Positions 25,290 to 33,188 of a stretch of DNA of 64,000 nucleotides are shown here, one piece after another. The notes under the pieces are model-generated. The model worked only from the letters and a program-made list of their open reading frames with translations. It was not told the origin of the DNA and searched no databases. The translations under genes were made by a program, and so were the position numbers. Positions within the stretch are counted from its first letter, which is position 1. Each line of letters starts with the position of its first letter. This stretch comes from GCA-2748575 sp965222725 (lineage in GTDB: Bacteria > Pseudomonadota > Gammaproteobacteria > Pseudomonadales > Ketobacteraceae), in assembly GCA_965222725.1 (NCBI GenBank), contig OZ244969.1, forward strand, positions 1,984,001 through 2,048,000, in the 5' to 3' direction.

Positions 25290-26294
25290 TTGCCTCAGGG
25301 TGTGTACGTTGCCAGCGACCTGGCAGGCCTGCTGCGGCGTTTTATCGCCAAAGAAGGCATTGATTCCCCGGAAATCAGTGCCCAGCTGGCGGCTTATCCG
25401 GCCAACAGCCGCATGCCTATGGACGACTGGTGGGAGATGCTGGAAAAGATTCAGGCGGTGCGCCAGGAACCGGCCCTGGGGGTAAAAATCGGTGCCTGTG
25501 TGCAGCCCCAGGATTCCGGCGTGATGGGTTACATGGTGATGTACTGCAAAACCGTGGGCGAAGCCCTGCTGCACTTTCAGCGTTACCAGGGGCTGATCCA
25601 TAACTATTCCCAGGTGAACATTCAGGCCAAACCCAACAGCCTGGTACTAAGCTGGGATCTGGAGCAGGGGGTGTCTACCCAGCTGTCGGACGAGGTGTTT
25701 TTGTCCGGACTCATGACCTTTATTCAAACAGTTACCGACCGGCCCGATCTGGTACCGGCGGCCATCGATTTTATTCACCGGGTGCCCTTTGACCCTGCCT
25801 GTTATGAATCGCTGCTGGGTTGCCCGGTGCGTTTTGGTTGTGAGCAGGTGGCGGTGGAAATTCCGCTGGATGCCCTGAGTGTTCCCATTAACAGTCACAA
25901 CCCGTATTTGCTGTCGCTACTGGAAAAGCAGGCCGAAGCCCTGGTGGACTCCGACAACCAGGACGAGTTTCTGAATCAGCTGCAAAAGATTCTGGTGGAA
26001 GCCATTTCCCAGGGGGAAGCGACGCTGGCGATGATTGCCAGACGTTTGAATGTTTCCACACGGACATTGCATCGCCGCCTGGAAGAGCGGGGGCTGAATT
26101 TTCAGAAAATGCTGCAGAAAACCCGCCGTCAGCTGGCACAACATTACCTGTCGGATCTCAGTCTTTCGCTGAATGAAATCGCTTTTCTGCTGGGCTATTC
26201 GGAGCAGAGTGCTTTTAACCGTGCCTTTCGGCACTGGTTCTCCATGCCACCCAAACAGTACCGTGATAACTTAATCAAAAACCGGACAGGTTAA
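25290..26294 (+). CDS. AraC-family regulator with arabinose-binding-like N-terminal domain
   Basis: A 334-aa transcription regulator. The N-terminal about 200 residues match the Arabinose_bd-type effector domain (GVKIGACVQPQDSGVMGYMV, SLVLSWDL), and the C-terminus has two helix-turn-helix units (IARRLNVSTRTLHRRLEERGL and LNEIAFLLGYSEQSAFNRAF), typical of OruR/ArgR-like AraC proteins linked to lipid and amino-acid catabolism. The TTG at 25290 was chosen because AAAGGAGG lies six bases before it and no suitable ATG is nearby. It is divergent from the fatty acid hydroxylase, a possible target. Confidence 0.92.
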   Translation: MPQGVYVASDLAGLLRRFIAKEGIDSPEISAQLAAYPANSRMPMDDWWEMLEKIQAVRQEPALGVKIGACVQPQDSGVMGYMVMYCKTVGEALLHFQRYQGLIHNYSQVNIQAKPNSLVLSWDLEQGVSTQLSDEVFLSGLMTFIQTVTDRPDLVPAAIDFIHRVPFDPACYESLLGCPVRFGCEQVAVEIPLDALSVPINSHNPYLLSLLEKQAEALVDSDNQDEFLNQLQKILVEAISQGEATLAMIARRLNVSTRTLHRRLEERGLNFQKMLQKTRRQLAQHYLSDLSLSLNEIAFLLGYSEQSAFNRAFRHWFSMPPKQYRDNLIKNRTG

Positions 26295-26470
26295 GGCGGG
26301 CAGCGATCAAGTTCAGCTGGAACTTTCGTTCAGTTTTTTCCTTGAAGACTGACCGGTTTCTTCATACTCTTCTGCTGTAAAGACGAAAACTGGCGCAGTC
26401 GAATACGCTGTCACAGCAGTCTGCAAGTTCGTGCCAAGGTCACCCTGATAATAATAACAAGGATTAAGTC

Positions 26471-28768
26471 ATGACCTTACGCGTTGCAGCTCGCGGGCCG
26501 GGAGTGGTACCTGGCACCGTTATGTTTTTTCTATGGCTATTGCCGTCGATTCTGTTAAGCGGTTGCGGCGGTAGTGGTTCCGGTACGGATACCGATGCCG
26601 ACACCGAACCTGCCGATAACCGGGCACTGGCCAGTGTTGCCCAAACTCCCTATCAGTTTGCCAATCAGTGCTACCGCATGGAAACCGGCGGGAGTCTGCT
26701 GACTATTGATCCGGTATCCGGTGAGTATCTGATGGGCGATAACCAGCAACAGGCCGCCCGTTTTTATATGAAGCCCACCGGGCTGGGCACCTACCTTTTT
26801 TATGATCAGGGTGAACAGTTACTGGGGGCTCACGAAACCCCTGTGCGCACGCAGGAACTGGATATGCGGCTGGAGTGGCGCCTTGAGCAGCTCAGTGATG
26901 ACAGCTTTGCCTTGCAGGCAACGGACGCGCAAGGTTACCTGGCCAGTAATGGTGCCAGTCTGTATTTAAGCGACAGTTTTAGCGAAGCGCTGGCGGTATC
27001 TTTTAAAGAGTCGGAAAACTGCGCCACTTACCCGGAAATTTCAACCAATGCCTCTGGCGAACCCTCTGTATCAGAATTTGAAGATGGCGCTGTCTGGGGG
27101 CTGGCAGATGTGCATGCTCATTTGTTTGGCACCCTGGCTTTTGGTGGCAACATCATGGCCGGCGATGTGTTCCATCCTTTAGGGGTGCAGAAAGCATTGC
27201 AGGACTGCAGCGTTGAGCATGGCATTGGCGGTAAAACCGATATCACCGGTTTTGTTACCCAGGAACCGGATTACAACGTGGGCAAGCAGGCCGCCCGATT
27301 ACCTTTTTTGCTGTTGTTCAATCAGCCGTTGCACAACACCGATGGCTACCCCGAATTCAGTGAGTGGCCCAATAATCAGACCACCACACACCAGATTGCT
27401 TATTACAAATGGCTGGAGCGGGCTTATCTGGGCGGCTTGCGCTTAATGGTGAATCTGCTGGTGGAAAGCGGCCCTTTGTGCAAAGTGGGCCGGGATTTAT
27501 CCCGCAACTATGCCCCCATTGATGATGGTTACGAATTTGATGATTCGGTGGTTTGTAACGGCGAGGAAACCAGTGAGCGCCAGTTGCAGGCCACTTATGA
27601 TCTGGTGGATTACATTGATGCGCAACACGGCGGCCCCGGTAAAGGCTGGCTGCAACTGGTGAGTTCCCCGGAGGAAGCACGTCAGGCCATACGCAATAAA
27701 AAGCTGGCTATGGTCGTGGGTTCGGAAACCCCGGATCTGTTCCGTTGCATTGATGGCGTAGAAGGTGGCCGCGAGGAATGCACCGAGGAATATATCGAAC
27801 AGCGGCTGGATGAATACGATCAGCGTGGCATTAAAAGCCTGTTCCCGGTGCATCATTATGACAATGATTTTGGCGGCGCCCGGGTGTTTAATCCCATTAT
27901 TGAAGTGGCCAGTGTCGTGCAGGATGGTTCCCTGTTTCATTACGATACCTGCGAGGGTGGCTACGATCCTATTCTGGCGATTCAGCTACCGCGCATTTAT
28001 TACCTGTTGTTTCCCAACTTTATACGCGACCTGCCGTTGTTCCCCTTTGTGCCGGAAGGTGACGGTTACTGTAACCGCCAGGGGTTAACGGATCTGGGCG
28101 CTCACCTGGTTCGTGAAATGATGAAGCGGGGCATGATTATAGAAACCGCCCATATGTCGCGCCCCATGAAAGAAGCCGTGGTGGATATGGCAGAGTATTA
28201 CGATTACCCGTTGGTGGACAGCCATTGGGGCAAAGCCTTTGAAGATGCCCTGAAGCCGGAAGAGGAACGCTATTTCAAGCTGGGCAGTGTGCGTGCGCCT
28301 TTATTTAATCGCTGGGTGTCGGTGCCGGAATACAATGGGGTGGTAAAAGATTGCGAGCCCTATACGTCTCAGGATATGGCTATTCAGTTAATGGCTTACA
28401 GCGACCTGCGGAATGATTTGGGGCTGGACCCCGGCGTGGTATTCGGTACCGACATGCACGGCATGGTGCAGCAGGCTTATCCCCGTTTTGGTGAGCGGGC
28501 GGTGTGCCATTCCGAGCAGCAGAACCCGGTAACTTATCCGTTCACATCCTTTGATGGTGGTGTACAGTTTGAACAGCAGGTGTCGGGTAACCGGGTGTTT
28601 GATTACAACACCGATGGCCTGGCGCATATCGGTCTGCTGCCGGATGTGATTCAGGATATGCGTAATCAGGGCATGAGTGATGAATACGTGAAGCGCTTCT
28701 TCCGGGGTGCCGAGTCCTACCTGCAGATGTGGGAAAAGGCCCGGCAACGCGCTGGTGAACTACCATGA
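26471..28768 (+). CDS. Large lipoprotein with HxH metal-dependent hydrolase domain
   Basis: A 765-aa lipoprotein (lipobox L-L-S-G-C near residue 32, then an Asp/Gly-rich linker). Residues about 55-190 form a beta-rich module with repeated strand and turn patterns, possibly beta-trefoil. The catalytic-like part begins at D213-V-H215-A-H217, the metal-binding HxH of amidohydrolase and membrane-dipeptidase (M19) folds. It continues with MVVGSE, a later GMIIETAHMSRPMKEAVVDMA resembling the M19 strand and helix, and VDSHWGKAF. Extracytoplasmic hydrolysis of an amide or peptide is plausible; the family is not well characterised. It precedes mscL by 76 bp. Confidence 0.75.
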   Translation: MTLRVAARGPGVVPGTVMFFLWLLPSILLSGCGGSGSGTDTDADTEPADNRALASVAQTPYQFANQCYRMETGGSLLTIDPVSGEYLMGDNQQQAARFYMKPTGLGTYLFYDQGEQLLGAHETPVRTQELDMRLEWRLEQLSDDSFALQATDAQGYLASNGASLYLSDSFSEALAVSFKESENCATYPEISTNASGEPSVSEFEDGAVWGLADVHAHLFGTLAFGGNIMAGDVFHPLGVQKALQDCSVEHGIGGKTDITGFVTQEPDYNVGKQAARLPFLLLFNQPLHNTDGYPEFSEWPNNQTTTHQIAYYKWLERAYLGGLRLMVNLLVESGPLCKVGRDLSRNYAPIDDGYEFDDSVVCNGEETSERQLQATYDLVDYIDAQHGGPGKGWLQLVSSPEEARQAIRNKKLAMVVGSETPDLFRCIDGVEGGREECTEEYIEQRLDEYDQRGIKSLFPVHHYDNDFGGARVFNPIIEVASVVQDGSLFHYDTCEGGYDPILAIQLPRIYYLLFPNFIRDLPLFPFVPEGDGYCNRQGLTDLGAHLVREMMKRGMIIETAHMSRPMKEAVVDMAEYYDYPLVDSHWGKAFEDALKPEEERYFKLGSVRAPLFNRWVSVPEYNGVVKDCEPYTSQDMAIQLMAYSDLRNDLGLDPGVVFGTDMHGMVQQAYPRFGERAVCHSEQQNPVTYPFTSFDGGVQFEQQVSGNRVFDYNTDGLAHIGLLPDVIQDMRNQGMSDEYVKRFFRGAESYLQMWEKARQRAGELP

Positions 28769-28844
28769 TTGCCATAACGGCATTGCCTGGCTGACAATAC
28801 GCCCATTCATACCAACGCATAGTCATTAATTAAAGGTGGTATTT

Positions 28845-29330
28845 ATGGGCGTAATGAACAAGGTATTTCAGGAATACAAAGCCTTTGCCTTGAAGGGCAA
28901 TGTACTGGATATGGCAGTGGGTATTGTCGTGGGCGGAGCCTTTGCCACCATTGCCAGCAGCCTGGTGACCAATGTAGTTGCCCCCTTGCTGGGGTTGTTT
29001 ACCAGTGGCGTGGACATGGCGGATCTGTTTCTGGTGCTGAAGGAAGGCGCATCCGGTTCGCCGTACGTCACTCTCGCAGATGCCAATAAAGATGGCGCCG
29101 TTACCATCAGCTACGGTCTGTTTCTTAACAGCCTGTTCAGCTTTATGATTGTCTCCTGGTTTGCGTTTTTACTGGTGAAAGGAATTAATCAGATCAAGGC
29201 GCGGGAACAGAAGGTGGAAACCAAAGGTACGAAGAAGTGCCCGTTCTGTGTGTCAGCAATCCATGTGAACGCGTTGCGTTGTCCCTGTTGTACATCGGAC
29301 CTGAGAACCCAGCCTGACCTGGAAGAATAG
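28845..29330 (+). CDS. mscL: Large-conductance mechanosensitive channel MscL with zinc-ribbon tail
   Basis: Pentameric inner-membrane channel that opens under hypo-osmotic stress. At 161 aa it is longer than the usual about 136. The conserved N-terminus (EYKAFALKGNVLDMAVGIVVGGAFATIASSLV) forms the S1 helix and first membrane span; the second span is SLFSFMIVSWFAFLLVKGINQI. The extra C-terminus holds CPFC and CPCC pairs (about 126-150), a zinc-ribbon-like module that E. coli MscL lacks. The start at 28845 follows AGGTGGT. The stop lies inside a long hairpin shared with the convergent TPR gene. Confidence 0.95.
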   Translation: MGVMNKVFQEYKAFALKGNVLDMAVGIVVGGAFATIASSLVTNVVAPLLGLFTSGVDMADLFLVLKEGASGSPYVTLADANKDGAVTISYGLFLNSLFSFMIVSWFAFLLVKGINQIKAREQKVETKGTKKCPFCVSAIHVNALRCPCCTSDLRTQPDLEE

Positions 29331-29349
29331 TTTCTTGCGGGTCAGGCTG
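29310..29349. terminator. Long hairpin across the mscL stop codon
   Basis: CAGCCTGACC pairs with GGTCAGGCTG, and inside lies a second stem (AAGAA with TTTCTT) around the TAG stop. It separates convergent mscL and the TPR lipoprotein gene. The T-tract is weak, so it may act as a bidirectional terminator or a stabilising structure. Confidence 0.5.
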
Positions 29350-29355
29350 TATTGG

Positions 29356-30696
29356 TTATTTCTTTGTTTTCATCTGCTTTAGTAGTTGTGTTGCGTAACC
29401 GTATTCGATAAATGCGGTGGCGTTGCTTTCAAGTACTTTTTCGAAATGACGTTTCGCTTCGGGTTCATCACCTTTCAGGAGGTGTTTCAGGCCAACGTAA
29501 TAATGGGCTTCGGTGCTTTTGCAAATATCATCGGCATTATTCAGCAACACCGTTTCTGACAACCTTTCCTGCCAGTAGGCATTCAGCACCTGTTGCCAGC
29601 GAGACATCTTGACGGAACCCATCAAGTCTGAATAGGCGTGTTCCGGAGGAATCCCGGGTTGTGACTCGATCAGTTTTATCGTAAGCACATGGTAGAAGCT
29701 TGCGGGGCGGTTGTTTTTCAGAAACTGATTTGCTGCCTGTCTGGCTTGCTGCCATTGCCCGTTTGCGGCATAGGCGGACACCTGTTCCATGGCCAGATAC
29801 GATTCGCCCAGGGCTATCAGTTCTTTGTAGTGCTCATTTGCATCGTCCCAGCGTTTGCTGTCGAGCAGGGCGGCTGCCAGCTCATACTGTGTGTAGGGAA
29901 CCGGTTTCAGTTCATAGGCTTTTTGGGCTTCTCGCAGTTGCAGTGGTGCCATGCCCAGCAACCGGTACAGTCGCGCCAGTGTGGTGCTGACATAAAACGG
30001 CGTGGGCGACCGGCCACGTTCGGCCTGCAAGAGCTGCAGTGCCTTGCTGATGCTGTCGCGTGATTCATAGGAGCAATCCCTGTCCAGTACCAGATCGGCG
30101 TAGGCATATCCCAGTTCCAGGCGGATGTCGGGGTCATCCGGGTTTAAATGGAGCGCCTGACGTTTTACGGCAACCGGCAAGAGCAGGTCGCCCTGGGCGC
30201 GGCGAATACGGGCAAGCTGAACATGTGAGCCGGCATGGGTCGGGGCTTCATCCAGTGCGTCCAGAATTGTCTGCTCCAGAACCTGTTTGGTTGTATTCTT
30301 TTGTGCTGAAAGATAGCCGAGCCGGGCAAAGCCCGGAGGTGCCAGCTGGCGCCGTACCGAACCCGGGAGTGACAGGAAAAGTTCTTTGGCGCGATCATAG
30401 TTGCCGCTGTTGCCCAGGCGTATCAGGTGGTAGTAACTGCTGTAGGTTTTGTATTGCAGGGCAGCGGATGACGGGGCTTTTTTCAGCTGTGCCTCGTAGG
30501 CCGTTGCGGCTTTGTCCAATAGCGATGCAGAGTCTGAATCCAGCCCCTGCTGAAAGGCGGCATCCGCTTCGGCTTCTGTGAAGATCTGCGCAGAAGCCCC
30601 GGATTGCGAAGCTTGTTGTGACAGTGTGGGTGGCAATGTGGCGCACCCGCCCAGAAATATGAGCATAAAGAGCGTAATGCTTGCATACCGGTTCAT
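29356..30696 (-). CDS. TPR-repeat lipoprotein
   Basis: A 446-aa lipoprotein (lipobox F-L-G-G-C, C18) made largely of tetratricopeptide-like helix pairs, for example LLDKAATAYEAQLKKAPSSAAL, KRQALHLNPDDPDIRLELGYAY, and a closing KHLLKGDEPEAKRHFEKVLES. TPR proteins scaffold protein complexes; this one should face the periplasm. Its ATG overlaps the stop of the upstream transglutaminase-like gene in TGATG, so the two are translationally coupled. The partner proteins probably include that transglutaminase. No enzymatic motif is present. Confidence 0.85.
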   Translation of the reverse strand: MNRYASITLFMLIFLGGCATLPPTLSQQASQSGASAQIFTEAEADAAFQQGLDSDSASLLDKAATAYEAQLKKAPSSAALQYKTYSSYYHLIRLGNSGNYDRAKELFLSLPGSVRRQLAPPGFARLGYLSAQKNTTKQVLEQTILDALDEAPTHAGSHVQLARIRRAQGDLLLPVAVKRQALHLNPDDPDIRLELGYAYADLVLDRDCSYESRDSISKALQLLQAERGRSPTPFYVSTTLARLYRLLGMAPLQLREAQKAYELKPVPYTQYELAAALLDSKRWDDANEHYKELIALGESYLAMEQVSAYAANGQWQQARQAANQFLKNNRPASFYHVLTIKLIESQPGIPPEHAYSDLMGSVKMSRWQQVLNAYWQERLSETVLLNNADDICKSTEAHYYVGLKHLLKGDEPEAKRHFEKVLESNATAFIEYGYATQLLKQMKTKK

Positions 30697-33026
30697 CACA
30701 ACTCGTACCCCAGCTCAACTGCCTTGGCGAATGAACGGTTGGAGCTGTCGAACTGGCCCCGGTACCCCTGCGCCAGCCCCAGAAAGTAATAGGCTTCGCC
30801 GTTGTCCGGATAGGCTTCTACCAGTGCCTGGGCTTCCTGCAGGGCTTTGTCGAATTCGCCGCTATCGAGCCAGGACTGCAGCCGGGCGATACGCTGGGTA
30901 GGGGTGGCATCGTCGGCAAGCGTGGCTTCGCTTGCTACGTTGCCGGCGTCCGGATCGCGGGAAAAATTAACGTACCAGGGTGACAGTTTTTCAATGCCCA
31001 TGATGGCATCATAAAAGGTTTTGTAATCCTGCTGGCTGATCAGCTGGTCGGGCAGATCAAAGATGATTTCCACCCGATAGCCGTTTTCAGTTTTCCGGGA
31101 ACTCTGGCGCAACCGGAAAAACGCCGTGTTCTGGCTGGGGCCGGCAGATGCGGCATAGGGCGCGTAATCAGGCCGCGGGGATTCAATGTCAGCAATCAGT
31201 TTCAGCTGATAACCGCGGGCAATGTGCATGGGGTTGATGCGATTATCCGGCGTGTCCAGGCTGCTGATGGACGCGAACATGCGCAGCAACTGATTGATGC
31301 CAATGGCGGCACTGAATGGCTCCGGTTCACCTTTCCACACATCTTCCAGTTTGAGTGCGCCTTCAACCTGAATCGGCTTCCACAGGTCGGTGGCATGTTT
31401 AACGTCCGCACTGATAAATTTTGCGGTGGTATAAATGCCCAGTGCCATCTGGCGCAGGGCTTTTTCCCGTTCGGGTGCGTAGGTCCACCATGAGCGGTAG
31501 TGATCTTCGAAAGAGCCGCGCGGACGAATGCTGAAATCCACCCGGGAATCCTTATTGCCGTCCGCGGTAATTTTCAGATACAGGTCGGCCCCGTGGGCTG
31601 TGTAAGGCCGCGGGGCGATGGTGCTCAGCCGGTTTTCAGTGCGATCGTCAATGATCAGTGCCGGCCGGTTATCCAGCGACGAGTGAAAACCGGGAAACAA
31701 CGCTTTGGAACCGGATGTATCCAGCCACATTTCCGGCTGGTTTGCCTGCGCTGGAATGTAGGTAATCATATGATTAAAAGCTACGTAGGGCAGATCGTCG
31801 TTAATATTGGATCCGTCAGAAGTTGATACCAGTGCGGCATGGGCATCAATTCCCAGAGCACGTAACAGTGTCAGCGCCAGTATGGTTTGGTCCTTGCAGT
31901 CGCCGTAGGCATTTTCAATGACTTCGCTGGATGTATGGGGCTCATAGCCGCCGCGGCCCACATGGGCAAACACGTAGCGCACATTGTTTTGCAGGTATTC
32001 ATACACGGCGCGAATCCGTTCGCTGGTGGTGCTGTTCTGGCGACTGATGTCGACGACAACTTCCTTGATGTCAGCGTTCAAATTGATTTTGGGTTCGAAA
32101 AGGCCTTTGGCCCACTGGCGTACCTGATCCCAGTTTTCTAACGTGGTGACTTCCAGATAATAATCGCGGAAAAATTCCGGTGGCACCGCCGCTTCGAGTT
32201 TGATCGCCGGCAGGTTTTGGCGGTTGATGCGGTAAGTGGTCCCGCTGTCAGAGGTTTCTTTTGTCACTTGCCGGGCAAAAGGCCCCTTGCCAAAGTTCAG
32301 CGCCACTGTTGCTGGTGCCTGTATTTCCACATGGCTTTCCCGTACCGGGTCGAGCCGCCCCTGGAAATTGGCTTTGGATTCCCACCAGTAAAAATGAAAA
32401 CGATCAAACCACTGTTGCGGAATCACCGCCCGGGTATCGGTAATCTGGTACTGGAATTCAATCACGGAACCGGGGCGTAGCGATGGCAGTGAAAACACCA
32501 GCTCCTTGCGATCCTGGTAAAAGTCCGATTGCTGGGGTGTCTGAATCTGAATGGCATCCGGGGCTACGGTCTGCAGATTGCCGGAAGGGTCTCTTACGCG
32601 GGCAAAATCCAGTGCCAGTGTGGAAAAATGATCGTTATAGGTCAGGTGAATCTGGCTGTAATCCTGAATGGCTTCGTCATCCTGGATTCGTACGGCCACA
32701 TAGGTCGTAGAGGTGGCCAGCAAATCCGGCGACAGCTTGCTGATGACCCGCTTGTGCAGAACTTCCGCAGATGCGCCTTTGGCAGGAGCAAAACGTTCGA
32801 TAAGGTCAGTCAGGGGCGGGGCGATTCGCCCGGCGGCCCCGGTCCCGGCCCCGGTTTCGGCATAGACGCCTGGTGTTGCGGCGCACAGGAGTAACAGGGT
32901 GACAAGGAACAGACCGTGCCAGATCCCCTGGTGCGGATGGCCCGTGCCGTTGCGAGCAGTGCCGCTGTGAGAATTACGGATGTGAGAATTGCAGACGAAA
33001 AATCTGCCAGAGAAACGTGTAGTCAT
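30696..33026 (-). CDS. DUF3857/transglutaminase-like protein with C-terminal TPR pair
   Basis: Exported 776-aa protein: signal peptide (FLVTLLLLCAATPGVYA), DUF3857 beta-sandwich (about 70-280), transglutaminase-like cysteine-protease fold with C377 (YGDCKDQTILALTLLRALGI), H419 (FNHMITY) and Asp about 434 (WLDTSGS) as the Cys-His-Asp triad, a beta-rich C-terminal domain, and a final TPR unit (QSWLDSGEFDKALQEAQALVE). Such proteins may crosslink or cleave periplasmic proteins, but a substrate is unknown. The start at 33026 follows GGAAGGA; an upstream in-frame ATG lacks a site. It is coupled to the TPR lipoprotein gene downstream. Confidence 0.88.
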   Translation of the reverse strand: MTTRFSGRFFVCNSHIRNSHSGTARNGTGHPHQGIWHGLFLVTLLLLCAATPGVYAETGAGTGAAGRIAPPLTDLIERFAPAKGASAEVLHKRVISKLSPDLLATSTTYVAVRIQDDEAIQDYSQIHLTYNDHFSTLALDFARVRDPSGNLQTVAPDAIQIQTPQQSDFYQDRKELVFSLPSLRPGSVIEFQYQITDTRAVIPQQWFDRFHFYWWESKANFQGRLDPVRESHVEIQAPATVALNFGKGPFARQVTKETSDSGTTYRINRQNLPAIKLEAAVPPEFFRDYYLEVTTLENWDQVRQWAKGLFEPKINLNADIKEVVVDISRQNSTTSERIRAVYEYLQNNVRYVFAHVGRGGYEPHTSSEVIENAYGDCKDQTILALTLLRALGIDAHAALVSTSDGSNINDDLPYVAFNHMITYIPAQANQPEMWLDTSGSKALFPGFHSSLDNRPALIIDDRTENRLSTIAPRPYTAHGADLYLKITADGNKDSRVDFSIRPRGSFEDHYRSWWTYAPEREKALRQMALGIYTTAKFISADVKHATDLWKPIQVEGALKLEDVWKGEPEPFSAAIGINQLLRMFASISSLDTPDNRINPMHIARGYQLKLIADIESPRPDYAPYAASAGPSQNTAFFRLRQSSRKTENGYRVEIIFDLPDQLISQQDYKTFYDAIMGIEKLSPWYVNFSRDPDAGNVASEATLADDATPTQRIARLQSWLDSGEFDKALQEAQALVEAYPDNGEAYYFLGLAQGYRGQFDSSNRSFAKAVELGYEL

Positions 33027-33188
33027 GATTCCTTCCCTGGTTAAACATTGAGACATACAGGATAACAGTGTTTAGCTCAGGGGATTATATCCTGATACAC
33101 CGCCTGTGGCGTGGCCATTTTGTGATCATTTGTAATCAGCGGCTTTCTGGCCAGCTGTCTCAATGGGTTTAACCGGGAAATCATCGAT

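Noticed and set aside
26309..26339. Weak stem (AAGTTC/GAACTT) and later T-run after the AraC gene at 25.3 kb
   Set aside because: Stem of only 6 bp with eight bases before the T-run; too weak to call a terminator.
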